Origin: CALFVT01 sp964513675
Lineage (GTDB): Bacteria; Pseudomonadota; Alphaproteobacteria; Caulobacterales; Maricaulaceae
Direction: 5' to 3'
DNA length: 64,000 nucleotides
NCBI GenBank assembly: GCA_964513675.1
Contig: CAZEOD010000009.1
Location: 1 to 64,000, forward strand
Each line of letters opens with the position of its first letter. Within the stretch, counting starts at the first letter, position 1. Of this stretch, positions 16,932 to 24,813 are shown in pieces. Below the pieces are notes generated by a model. It made no database searches, was not told the origin of the DNA, and saw nothing but the letters and a program-made list of their open reading frames with translations. The position numbers and the translations under genes were made by a program.

Positions 16932-18696
16932 TAAAGCTGCAAGCGCTCATAACACGGCATCTCCGCGCCAAGCTGTAAAGGTTCTGCTGTATTTCCTGCG
17001 CTTTAGCGTTCGAACCTTTCCTAAAAAAATTACTGCCTTTGTCGGGATTCGCATACTCGAATTTGGCACGCAGATTATTATCGCCGCAATTTTAGCAACG
17101 ATGATTCAGGTCAAAATGTCTGACGACATCGGTGTTTCAAACACTGTATTAACTGACACATTAGAGCAGTTTGGGCTCACAGCCTTCGCGCAAGGGGAGA
17201 TGATATTTGGCATTATCTTGCTCGCAGCCTTGCTTGCGGTGAATATTGTCATGACCTATGTTTCAAAACGTATTCTCACGCGCATATCTATTGAAACAGA
17301 GACGATTTTATCTGCCGATATTATCGCCAGTTCGGCTGATATAAATTATGCGGGATATAAAGCTTTATCAGGACGGTTCGAGCAATTTGATCGCCGCGAA
17401 ATTATGCGTATGACCGCACAAAACACGCGCCTTGTTGGTATTGTCAATCGTAATCTAATCGATGCATTATTCGCGGGTCTTCAGCTTATCGTTGTCTTTA
17501 TTGCTTTGATCGTGCTTGGGAATAATATTGCGCCGCTCTTAATCCTTGGAACATTTATAGTCGGCGTCATCGGCGTTATTTGGCTGTTTCGCGCGGGCAT
17601 TAATCACAGCGTCAACTTCCCGGCCTCCGCTGTGCCGGCATCAGCAAGCCGCTCAAATTTGCTAACGCAGGCCTTTTCTGGAAATTTTAAGGGCCGCAAG
17701 GAAGAGCTAGAGGCGCGTTATTTTCGGGATCAGAAAATTTCATATTCCATGAAGCAATATGAAGGCCGCTTTAAAATTATCGACCAAGGCAATTTGATAA
17801 ATAACGCAATCACGGGCTTGGCTTTGATTGTCTTGATGTATTATCTCTTTTTATATGAGACGATGATTAACCCTGTAACGTTGGTCGCGGTGCTGCTCGT
17901 CGGAAATATTTTGTTTCGCTCACTACAGCAGCTCTTTGGTTTTTTTGTGATTATCGGACGTCTATATGATCAAGTTCGAAAGATATGGGTATTTAGAAAC
18001 GCCCCAAGACACGAAAATCAAAACAATATAGTTCAAGCCATAACGCCGAGCGGCGCGCAGAATTTAGGTTTATTTCCAAAGCTGATTGATAGCGATGATG
18101 AAAAACGGGTTTATGAAATCAAACCGGGGAGCGCCTTGGCGATGTGTAGTCAAGACCCTATGGAGCCTTTCTCTTTGTTCCAACTCCTTGACCGTATTGA
18201 TGCGGGCGATAGCCCTGCGGCTTTTTCAACAAATATCATTGTTGGCGGCAAAGCATTTTTAGGCGGCTTTCTCTCTCAATGTGAGCCGGCAGATATAAGC
18301 GCCGCAGATGAGCGCCTAGCGGCGGTCTTAAAGGCTTACCGTAAAAAGCCAAAAGAGGCAGAGCTAGAGTCTGCGCGCTTAATTAATAGCTATGCTGCTC
18401 TGGCCAGCGGCATCGTCTTAATTGATTTCAAACATATTAACTTGCTGCCTAATGAGCTTTTAAAACGTCTTTTAGACATGCCTATCAAAGGCGCGCTTGT
18501 CTTTTACGGCCGCTCGCCACTACTGGGCCTAAGAGGCCTTGATGACATTATCACGGCGTGCATTTTGGTCGGCTCCAAGATTAAAGTGCTGAGCACGAAA
18601 GAGGCCTTGGCGATGAAAGGGGAGGCGTTACGCGCTATACTCGTGCAAAAAATCGCCGCCCCGCTCGCTGATATTGATGATAGTGAACTTGAGTAA
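16900..18696 (+). CDS. ABC-exporter-like membrane protein with degenerate nucleotide-binding domain
   Basis: Residues 25-365 have the six-helix pattern of a type I ABC exporter: helices near 45-70, 101-122, 187-207, 211-230, 303-320 and 325-350, and a long cytoplasmic stretch with SADINYAGYKALSGRFEQFD. Residues 400-575 align in order with an ABC ATPase, but the motifs are lost. At the Walker A place stands EIKPGSALAMCSQDPMEPFS (no GxxGxGKS/T). At Walker B stands GIVLIDFKHINLLP, with Phe for the catalytic Glu. There is no LSGGQ, and the switch His region reads ALVFYGRSP. ATP hydrolysis is unlikely. The 5' end overlaps the glycosyltransferase gene; ATG 16903 and 16915 are alternative starts. 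It probably has a structural or scaffold role in polysaccharide export, by inference. Confidence 0.75.
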   Translation: MMSCLMTSHLDKAASAHNTASPRQAVKVLLYFLRFSVRTFPKKITAFVGIRILEFGTQIIIAAILATMIQVKMSDDIGVSNTVLTDTLEQFGLTAFAQGEMIFGIILLAALLAVNIVMTYVSKRILTRISIETETILSADIIASSADINYAGYKALSGRFEQFDRREIMRMTAQNTRLVGIVNRNLIDALFAGLQLIVVFIALIVLGNNIAPLLILGTFIVGVIGVIWLFRAGINHSVNFPASAVPASASRSNLLTQAFSGNFKGRKEELEARYFRDQKISYSMKQYEGRFKIIDQGNLINNAITGLALIVLMYYLFLYETMINPVTLVAVLLVGNILFRSLQQLFGFFVIIGRLYDQVRKIWVFRNAPRHENQNNIVQAITPSGAQNLGLFPKLIDSDDEKRVYEIKPGSALAMCSQDPMEPFSLFQLLDRIDAGDSPAAFSTNIIVGGKAFLGGFLSQCEPADISAADERLAAVLKAYRKKPKEAELESARLINSYAALASGIVLIDFKHINLLPNELLKRLLDMPIKGALVFYGRSPLLGLRGLDDIITACILVGSKIKVLSTKEALAMKGEALRAILVQKIAAPLADIDDSELE

Positions 18697-18776
18697 GAAA
18701 CCTTATTGTAAGTCAGAAATTGCAATAATATAAATAGCCCGTATAACGTGTAAATATAAGCATGGCATTTTAAGGT

Positions 18777-20144
18777 ATGAGCGTAATTACTAATAAACAA
18801 AATGTTCTGATTTTTGCGGCCAAAGATATTTCGCAAAATCGGCGCGTCCCTCTCTTGGGGCATTTCTTTGCAGATGCTGGCTATACGGTTCATATCTACG
18901 CCTATACGCGGCCTCATCCCGACTATAACGACAGCCGAGTTAACGTGCATCTTATGCCAACTCAAATCATGTCAGACCGCGTCCTTAATTGGATGGAGAG
19001 CACTGAGGGCGCGCCGGAAAATGTGTGGCGGCCCAGATTTGGCAGCTCAAAACTTCTGGGCCTTTTTATCGGGGTGATTGAAGTTTTAAAATATAAACTG
19101 CGTCGTCCGATTGGCTGGTGCGTGCATAAATTTTGGGGCGATGAAAACGATGAGGGCCGGGCTAAAGTTTCAGGTGGTTACGCCCATATTTTGCGAAAAC
19201 GTTTTGGGTCAAAAATTTCCGATAAGCGCCGAACTAAGTTTAATCGCGGGGTGAAGTACAGCCTTTCAAGCGGGCTCGTACAAGACAGTATCTTGGTTTG
19301 TCATGACCGTTTTTCAGCGCCGCTTAGCCTCACGCTTTCTAAGGTGAGCAGCCATATCATCTTTGACATTGTTGAGCTGTTTCGCCATCGCACGCGTGAG
19401 TCATTAGAAGGACAGTCTGCGCGCCAAAGCCGCGAGATTGCAGCTGCGGAAGCGCTTTTGGATAAAGCTGTGCTACTCTCAGTTGGGCCAAGCGTATCGC
19501 GCCAAATTGCCAAAGATTTTCCTATACATGAAGTCTACAATGGTCGTCCCCTTGCACAATGGGCGGGCGGCAGACAGGAGCGAGACCCGTGCAGGCTTGC
19601 CTTTAGCGGGGCTTTCTTCCCAAATTGCGGGCTAGAGCATTTACTCGGCGTGTGCGCGCATATGCCTAAAGCCTATGAACTTATCCTTGTTGGTCATTTT
19701 AGCTCTGCTCAGTACCGGGCCAAAATTATGAAACTGATCGCTAGTTATGATCTTAGCGAGCGGGTCGCTGTGACTGAAGACATTAAGGTTGATGAAGTTC
19801 ATCTTATTTTGTCCACGGCCCAAGCTTATATTTTGCCGTTCAGCGCCGATAAACCCAACCTACAAGTGTCTATGCCAAATCGCTTGTTTGATGCGATTGC
19901 GGCGGGCTTGCCTATATTCTCTCAAAAAGGCTTATCACTCACGCAATGGGTTGAAGAAAAAGATATAGGCACTTCAATTGATATTACGCAGCTTGAAACT
20001 TGCGCACAAAATATAAGGGCTGAGCTTACGTCTAAGCGCTTTAACGCGTGGAAAAATAATCTGGAAGGCGTCTTTCAGGAAACGGCTTATGAGCGGCAAA
20101 TGGAAAAACTGCGGGTTTATTTACAAGATCAGGGCGTGATCTAA
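18777..20144 (+). CDS. Glycosyltransferase, GT-B fold (GT4-like)
   Basis: A 455-residue cytoplasmic or membrane-associated transferase. The first 45 residues form a nucleotide-fold opening (NVLIFAAKDISQNRRVPLLG). Residues 100-165 are basic and partly amphipathic, a likely membrane contact. The donor half starts near 275 (CRLAFSGAFFPNCGLEHLLG) and contains PNRLFDAIAAGLPIFSQKG (about 375-393), the counterpart of the GT4 E-x7-E region. It is paralogous to the protein at 15324, both in that motif and in the N-terminal segment. The ribosome site is weak (AAGG very close to ATG 18777). It follows the degenerate ABC-like gene by 80 bases on the same strand. The sugar it transfers is unknown. Confidence 0.82.
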   Translation: MSVITNKQNVLIFAAKDISQNRRVPLLGHFFADAGYTVHIYAYTRPHPDYNDSRVNVHLMPTQIMSDRVLNWMESTEGAPENVWRPRFGSSKLLGLFIGVIEVLKYKLRRPIGWCVHKFWGDENDEGRAKVSGGYAHILRKRFGSKISDKRRTKFNRGVKYSLSSGLVQDSILVCHDRFSAPLSLTLSKVSSHIIFDIVELFRHRTRESLEGQSARQSREIAAAEALLDKAVLLSVGPSVSRQIAKDFPIHEVYNGRPLAQWAGGRQERDPCRLAFSGAFFPNCGLEHLLGVCAHMPKAYELILVGHFSSAQYRAKIMKLIASYDLSERVAVTEDIKVDEVHLILSTAQAYILPFSADKPNLQVSMPNRLFDAIAAGLPIFSQKGLSLTQWVEEKDIGTSIDITQLETCAQNIRAELTSKRFNAWKNNLEGVFQETAYERQMEKLRVYLQDQGVI

Positions 20145-20278
20145 AACTGGTCTATAAATATGGGGTTTTGTAGCAAGAATTAGCAGAGTTACAGGCAACT
20201 CTATTGAATATAACTTAAATAGATGTATGCAGTCACGAAGGATGACGTCTTCAACATAATAGCTAGGTAAAACCGATT

Positions 20279-21280
20279 ATGAACATTGCACTTATTGGCT
20301 GCGGTAAGCAGGCGCCGAAACATATTTCTGGCTTATTGGCATCAGACCTCGTTGAAAAGGTTTTTGTCGCAGATCAGTTTACAGAGGCAGCAGATCGTCT
20401 GGCGGCAAATTACGAAGGTAATGTTGTTGCGACGACAGTGGCAGATGTTTTCACAAATGACGATATTAAAGCTGTTGTGATTGCGACGCCGACTTTTACC
20501 CATTTTGATTTGTGTAAGCAGGCCTTAAATAGCGGTAAGCCTTTCTTGGTGGAGAAGCCTTTATCGAGCAGTTACGAAGAAGCGGTGGAGTTGGCAAAGC
20601 TGTCAAAGTCGACGGGCGTGCCGGGTATGGTTGGATTTATCTACCGCTTTGCGCCGATTTTTGACGCTATTAATACGCTTGTGAAATCTGATGAAGACGT
20701 GCTTGGCACGTCGCAACATGCCGTGTTCAGAATTGCGGGAAGAGGATCAGATCAACCATGGAAACATCAACAGAGCAAAGAGGGCGGCGCGATCAGCGAA
20801 ATGATGGTGCATATGATCGACCTTGCGGTTTGGTATTTTGGGCGTGCGGCCGAAATTCGCCTTAACGAAGACGCGATTGTTCGCCCCGTTCGCGATATTC
20901 GCGGCGAGAGTGTGAACTGCGATGCAGAGGACTGGGCTGTTGCCAATCTTGTTATGGAAAACGGTACGCGCGTTTTATTGCAAGCGGATATGAACTCTCC
21001 TGTTTTCCGTCAGTTTATTGAGATTGATGGTCTGAACGGCCTTGTCGAAGGCTCTATCCAGAATACATTCCAAGACGCTTTGACGTTATTTGAACCGCGC
21101 GGTGACTACGTAAAAGGCCGTCAACCGTTAGAGGTAACGCCTGGGAATTTTTACATCAAGCAACACGAATGTTTCCTTGATATGGTCAAAAGCGGGTCCG
21201 ATCCCGAGCGCTGCTCGCTGGATGACGCGGTTGAAGTGATGCGCATTCAAATTGCGCTAAAAAGTCAAAAAACCGCTTAG
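20279..21280 (+). CDS. Gfo/Idh/MocA-family sugar oxidoreductase
   Basis: An NAD(P)-dependent dehydrogenase acting on a sugar, probably nucleotide-linked. The Rossmann motif IGCGKQAPKH (6-15), the family hallmark E92-K93-P94 (LVEKPLSS) and the C-terminal alpha/beta domain with MMVHMIDLAVWYFG are all present in 333 residues, the usual length. In polysaccharide loci such enzymes oxidise C3 of UDP-GlcNAcA (WbpB) or act on related sugars and are paired with an aminotransferase and a hexapeptide N-acyltransferase. Both of those occur at 12907-14879. The gene lies 134 bases after the glycosyltransferase and converges with the one at 21316. The assignment to a WbpB-like role is inference. Confidence 0.9.
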   Translation: MNIALIGCGKQAPKHISGLLASDLVEKVFVADQFTEAADRLAANYEGNVVATTVADVFTNDDIKAVVIATPTFTHFDLCKQALNSGKPFLVEKPLSSSYEEAVELAKLSKSTGVPGMVGFIYRFAPIFDAINTLVKSDEDVLGTSQHAVFRIAGRGSDQPWKHQQSKEGGAISEMMVHMIDLAVWYFGRAAEIRLNEDAIVRPVRDIRGESVNCDAEDWAVANLVMENGTRVLLQADMNSPVFRQFIEIDGLNGLVEGSIQNTFQDALTLFEPRGDYVKGRQPLEVTPGNFYIKQHECFLDMVKSGSDPERCSLDDAVEVMRIQIALKSQKTA

Positions 21281-21289
21281 GCTTAAGAC

Positions 21290-21315
21290 CTATTAATATC
21301 GCGGTTTAGACAGCT
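21290..21315. repeat. 26-base dispersed repeat, copy 1
   Basis: The 26 bases from 21290 (CTATTAATATC...) to 21315 (...TAGACAGCT) occur again, identical and in the same orientation, at 56453-56478. This copy lies between the stop of the Gfo/Idh gene and the stop of the convergent glycosyltransferase gene. The region from CGGTTT (21302) to AAAGCCG and TTTTTC (to 21329) can fold as an imperfect hairpin with a T-run, so it may include the terminator of the Gfo/Idh gene. Confidence 0.8.
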
Positions 21316-23430
21316 TTAAAGCCGTTTTTCAAGCCATTTCGCAAGGCGGGATTCCGAGCCTGCAAAGCTGAGATAATGCTGTCTTAAGCCGCTGAATTTT
21401 GCCAGCCAAGGCCGCACATATTGATGCTTTAAAACGGATTTCAGCCTTAAAAACTTTGGTCGCGGTGCATGGACATAGCTGTATTGCGTTATTTCATGAA
21501 GCTGACGCGCATAGGCCAATGCGGCAGGGGAGAGATGAACCTTTTCCCCGCCAAGGTCATCAATCAACCGCCATTGGCCAGCTTGGAGGCGCTTCGGGCT
21601 TCTCCAGTCAACATGGCTATTTCTGATTTTATTGCCATGCAGTCGAAAGTGAAGATAAGGCTCGGGCAGCATAACCCATTTTAAGTCCGCATGCTGGCTT
21701 GCGCGCAAAAGAAAAGCGTAATCCTCCAGTCCAACGCCGTATTTGGGGGTGAAACCACCCATCGTTATAAAGGCATCACGGCGCATCATAAAGCTGGAAT
21801 TTCCAAGGATATTATAAAATAGACCCGCCCCGGGCAAAAGACCTGCAAACCCGTAACACAGGCCCAACTTCTCTGGCTGTCCTTGCGGTGTTTCATTGGG
21901 CTTTGGCGCGGCGCTGCCTTGGAAGGTTTGATAAAATGACAACGCCAAATCATGTGTTTGAATGGCTTTTAGAAATCCTTCCAAAGCAGGCGGTGCTAAG
22001 ACATTATCGTCGTCAAGAAAGAAAATTGCGTCCCCCTTGGCCAGCATTGCGCCGTGATTTCGCGCCGCTGAGGGGTATGAATTTTCAATGCGCTGAAGGC
22101 TGATATTGTCAAAAGAGAAAGGCTCTATTGCCGCTTTTATGTCATCCTCACGAACAGAGCTACTGCCATCATCGACGACAATGATTTCAAATGTTTTCAA
22201 GCTTTGCACAGAGAGGGAGTGAAGCGCATGCGTGAGCGTATCAAGACGGTCGTGATGTAAAATGATCACGCTGAGCGTTGTGACAGGCTTATATGGTTTC
22301 ACCGGTTGCTTTTGCGGCGCTGTTTTGACTGGAATCGCTTGAGGGGCTGGTAGAGCCTTAGCTGTCGGCGCTTTGCTGATCGTCTCCAGCACTTTTAAAA
22401 TCTTGCGCACATCAGATTCGGTGCAAATGAGCGTTTCTTGCACGCGCGGCTTTACGCCGGTTAGAACAAAACCTTGTCCCCATATACACATCATACCGAG
22501 GCTGCGGGCAAGGCTGACGCTAAGCGGCATAACAGGCGCGCGCATAGGCGCGATCATGACAGCAGGCATAGCGCTGCTTATCGCCTGACTCACATCCGCA
22601 TTATCCGCCCAGTTCACAACGGCGCGTAAGGCGTGAAGTCTTTTACGTATATTACTTGACCACTGCGTAGTCCGCTTTGGGGTTATGAGTGTAATTTTAT
22701 CAATTTTGCCCTGCGCGTCTAAAATCTCCGCGAGGTCACAAAAGGCATCAATGCCGTAAACAGGTGAGACCTCTCCGCAAAATAGAATATGACGCGCAGA
22801 GGCAGCGGCGTTCCCTTTAGCCGGCGTCTTAGGCGGTGTTTTAGGTGAAAATATGCGAGCTGCCCTGTGATTAAGCGGCAAACCCAAGGCTCTAAGACTT
22901 TGCGCTTTGATACGCTCATCGGTGAGCCAAAGCGTATCGCTGGCTTTTGCGCATATGGCTTCCATGTCACAATTGACGACGTCATCATATTGGGTCGGCA
23001 GGATAAGCCCTGCAGGGAACGCGAGTGATTTCGGCAAATAGCATGTGGTGTGGATTGCGACAGGCTTAGCCGCGAGGCCGCCTTTAAGCGCCATTTGGAC
23101 GAAATAACTGCTCGCGCCATGTAGAGGTGTGTAAATCGCAGTCAGATCATGCGCGGCGCTATGGGCGCTAAATTCTTGATAGAGCGTCAGGGGAAGGGCG
23201 AGTATCGGGTTGGACCCGACATCTTGCGGCCATGTCTTTCTGTCCAGTACGGCGCGGCGTATGGCTATATCGGGGTAACGCTCTGATAGGGATTGAGGGA
23301 TTGGGCCGGTTCCGCCTAAAACCCAAAGCTGCGATGGCTTGACGTCGGCCTGCGCTACATCCATGCAAAATTGCGCGCTAGGGGATAATTCAGGCTCGCA
23401 GAGAGAAGCTGGTAGGGCGACGATAATCAT
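21316..23430 (-). CDS. Bifunctional glycosyltransferase: GT-B-like N-terminus fused to GT2 C-terminus
   Basis: A 704-residue protein with two transferase modules. Residues 1-350 have GT-B character, with a donor-half start at ARHILFCGEVSPVYGIDAF. A Pro/Ala/Lys linker follows (about 353-385). From about 387 a GT2 (GT-A) domain begins with TTLSVIILHHDRLDTLTHAL, with VVDDGSS, the metal-binding FFLDDDN and, near the end, GVGLEDYAFLLRA, the ED motif of inverting transferases. The C-terminal 100 residues are basic and may touch the membrane. Such fusions usually add two successive sugars of a repeat unit. It runs opposite to the Gfo/Idh gene and behind the terminator of the SqdB operon. The donor sugars are unknown. 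Confidence 0.88.
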   Translation of the reverse strand: MIIVALPASLCEPELSPSAQFCMDVAQADVKPSQLWVLGGTGPIPQSLSERYPDIAIRRAVLDRKTWPQDVGSNPILALPLTLYQEFSAHSAAHDLTAIYTPLHGASSYFVQMALKGGLAAKPVAIHTTCYLPKSLAFPAGLILPTQYDDVVNCDMEAICAKASDTLWLTDERIKAQSLRALGLPLNHRAARIFSPKTPPKTPAKGNAAASARHILFCGEVSPVYGIDAFCDLAEILDAQGKIDKITLITPKRTTQWSSNIRKRLHALRAVVNWADNADVSQAISSAMPAVMIAPMRAPVMPLSVSLARSLGMMCIWGQGFVLTGVKPRVQETLICTESDVRKILKVLETISKAPTAKALPAPQAIPVKTAPQKQPVKPYKPVTTLSVIILHHDRLDTLTHALHSLSVQSLKTFEIIVVDDGSSSVREDDIKAAIEPFSFDNISLQRIENSYPSAARNHGAMLAKGDAIFFLDDDNVLAPPALEGFLKAIQTHDLALSFYQTFQGSAAPKPNETPQGQPEKLGLCYGFAGLLPGAGLFYNILGNSSFMMRRDAFITMGGFTPKYGVGLEDYAFLLRASQHADLKWVMLPEPYLHFRLHGNKIRNSHVDWRSPKRLQAGQWRLIDDLGGEKVHLSPAALAYARQLHEITQYSYVHAPRPKFLRLKSVLKHQYVRPWLAKFSGLRQHYLSFAGSESRLAKWLEKRL

Positions 23431-23538
23431 AATAGGGTCAGTCTAATTTATTGATGCGCCCATTGCTACAGCTTACGCTATTTTTAATAACTGCGCAAAA
23501 GATCCCTAATAAAAACATCTGACGAAAAATATCAGGTG

Positions 23539-23576
23539 AAAAACGAATCTGCCCAGCCGCGGGGCGACTGGGCAGA
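23539..23576 (-). terminator. Rho-independent terminator of the sqdB operon
   Basis: Perfect nine-base arms TCTGCCCAG (23548-23556) and CTGGGCAGA (23568-23576) enclose an 11-base GC-rich loop. On the minus strand the hairpin is followed by TTCGTTTTT. It lies 32 bases after the stop of the UDP-sulfoquinovose synthase gene. Confidence 0.85.
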
Positions 23577-23607
23577 TAAATCACAAAATTATGTAAAGCT
23601 GTTTTGG

Positions 23608-24756
23608 CTATTTCCAACGGACGCGCGGCATGATCCGTTCATGAGAAATCGCGTCTTTATGTTTAATGATACGGTTGAGCATATCGACCAAAACCTCTTG
23701 GGTCATGAGGTTTGGTTTTAGACCAAGCTCCATAAGTCCAGAGTGGGCCGCGTTATAGTAATGATCTTCGGCTTCTTTACGTGGATTTTCAATCGACTTA
23801 ATTTCGACGTTCAGGCCCAGTGAATTACCGGCTTTTTGAACGCGGTCCGCAAGCTCATTAACTGAGAATTGTTCTGTAAACTGATTAAGGATACGAAGCT
23901 CGCCTTTATCGGCGGGTGTATTAGCTGCGAGGTCAATACATTGAAGCGTATCTTTGAGGTTCAAATAACCACGAGTCTGCCCGCCTTTACCGTAAACAGT
24001 TAGCGGAACGCCAGCGACGGCTTGCACCAAGAAGCGGTTAACGGCTGTTCCGAAAATGTCATCATAGTGAAAATTCGGGCCAAGGCGCGGGTCCATATCC
24101 CCTTCGGCTGTCTCTAGGCCATAAACAGGGCCTTGCATCAAATCGGTCATGCGCAGGCCGTATGTACGGACATAAAACCACATGAGATCAGTATCGAGAA
24201 CCTTGGTCGTGTGATATAGGCTACCGGCTTGACGCGGGAAAAGGAATTTATCCTTACGGCCCTTATGCTCAACTTCTAACCAGCCTTCTTCGATGTCAAT
24301 ATTCGGCGTGCCGTACTCACCCATCGTGCCAAGCTTGATGATATGACAATCTGGAGCATGTTCAATCGCGCCCCAAATCACATTAAACGTGACATTTAGA
24401 TTATTGTTGAGCGTTTTAGACGCTTCCGTAAAGCCGCGCATAGAATAGGGGGCTGAGGGCTGCTCTGCATAATGCACAACAGCGTCAGGCTGATATTTTT
24501 CAAACAGGCCAAGACAGAATTTAGGATCAGCAAGATCGCCAATTTCAACGCCAATGTTCTTACCCGAAACAGCTTTGAAAATTTCAACGCGCTCTTTTAA
24601 GTCTGGCGTTTCGAAAAGGGCTTTTGAATCTGTATCATCAGCGATTTGACGGCGTAGATAATTATCTACGGTAACCACGTCATGACCTTTCATGGCCAAA
24701 TCCATTGTTGTTGGCCATCCGAGATAACCATCACCACCTAATATTAAAATACGCAT
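23608..24756 (-). CDS. sqdB: UDP-sulfoquinovose synthase (SQD1/SqdB family)
   Basis: This enzyme converts UDP-glucose and sulfite to UDP-sulfoquinovose, the head-group donor for sulfolipid SQDG and for sulfoquinovose-containing glycans. The 382 residues follow plant SQD1 closely: cofactor loop GGDGYLGWPTT (7-17), HYAEQPSAPYSM (95-106), LGTMGEYGTPNIDIEEG (142-158), the QAGSLYHTTK region, YGKGGQTRGYL and NQFTEQFSVNELA. The catalytic residues Thr144, Tyr181 and Lys185 fall one position from those of Arabidopsis SQD1 (Thr145, Tyr182, Lys186). GAGGGG six bases upstream fixes the start. It is 57 bases behind the CapD-like gene and ends at a strong terminator. No SqdC, SqdD or SqdX gene is recognisable nearby, so the product may go to a glycan instead of a lipid. 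Confidence 0.93.
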   Translation of the reverse strand: MRILILGGDGYLGWPTTMDLAMKGHDVVTVDNYLRRQIADDTDSKALFETPDLKERVEIFKAVSGKNIGVEIGDLADPKFCLGLFEKYQPDAVVHYAEQPSAPYSMRGFTEASKTLNNNLNVTFNVIWGAIEHAPDCHIIKLGTMGEYGTPNIDIEEGWLEVEHKGRKDKFLFPRQAGSLYHTTKVLDTDLMWFYVRTYGLRMTDLMQGPVYGLETAEGDMDPRLGPNFHYDDIFGTAVNRFLVQAVAGVPLTVYGKGGQTRGYLNLKDTLQCIDLAANTPADKGELRILNQFTEQFSVNELADRVQKAGNSLGLNVEIKSIENPRKEAEDHYYNAAHSGLMELGLKPNLMTQEVLVDMLNRIIKHKDAISHERIMPRVRWK

Positions 24757-24813
24757 ATAATCCCCTCAGAGACTTACGCCCTTTGCGCTCTGCAAAGGGC
24801 TTTAAAAAATAAA

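Noticed and set aside
18504..18965. 153-codon minus-strand frame at the end of the ABC-like gene
   Set aside because: Spans the end of one gene and the start of the next in antisense, with no motif or ribosome site.
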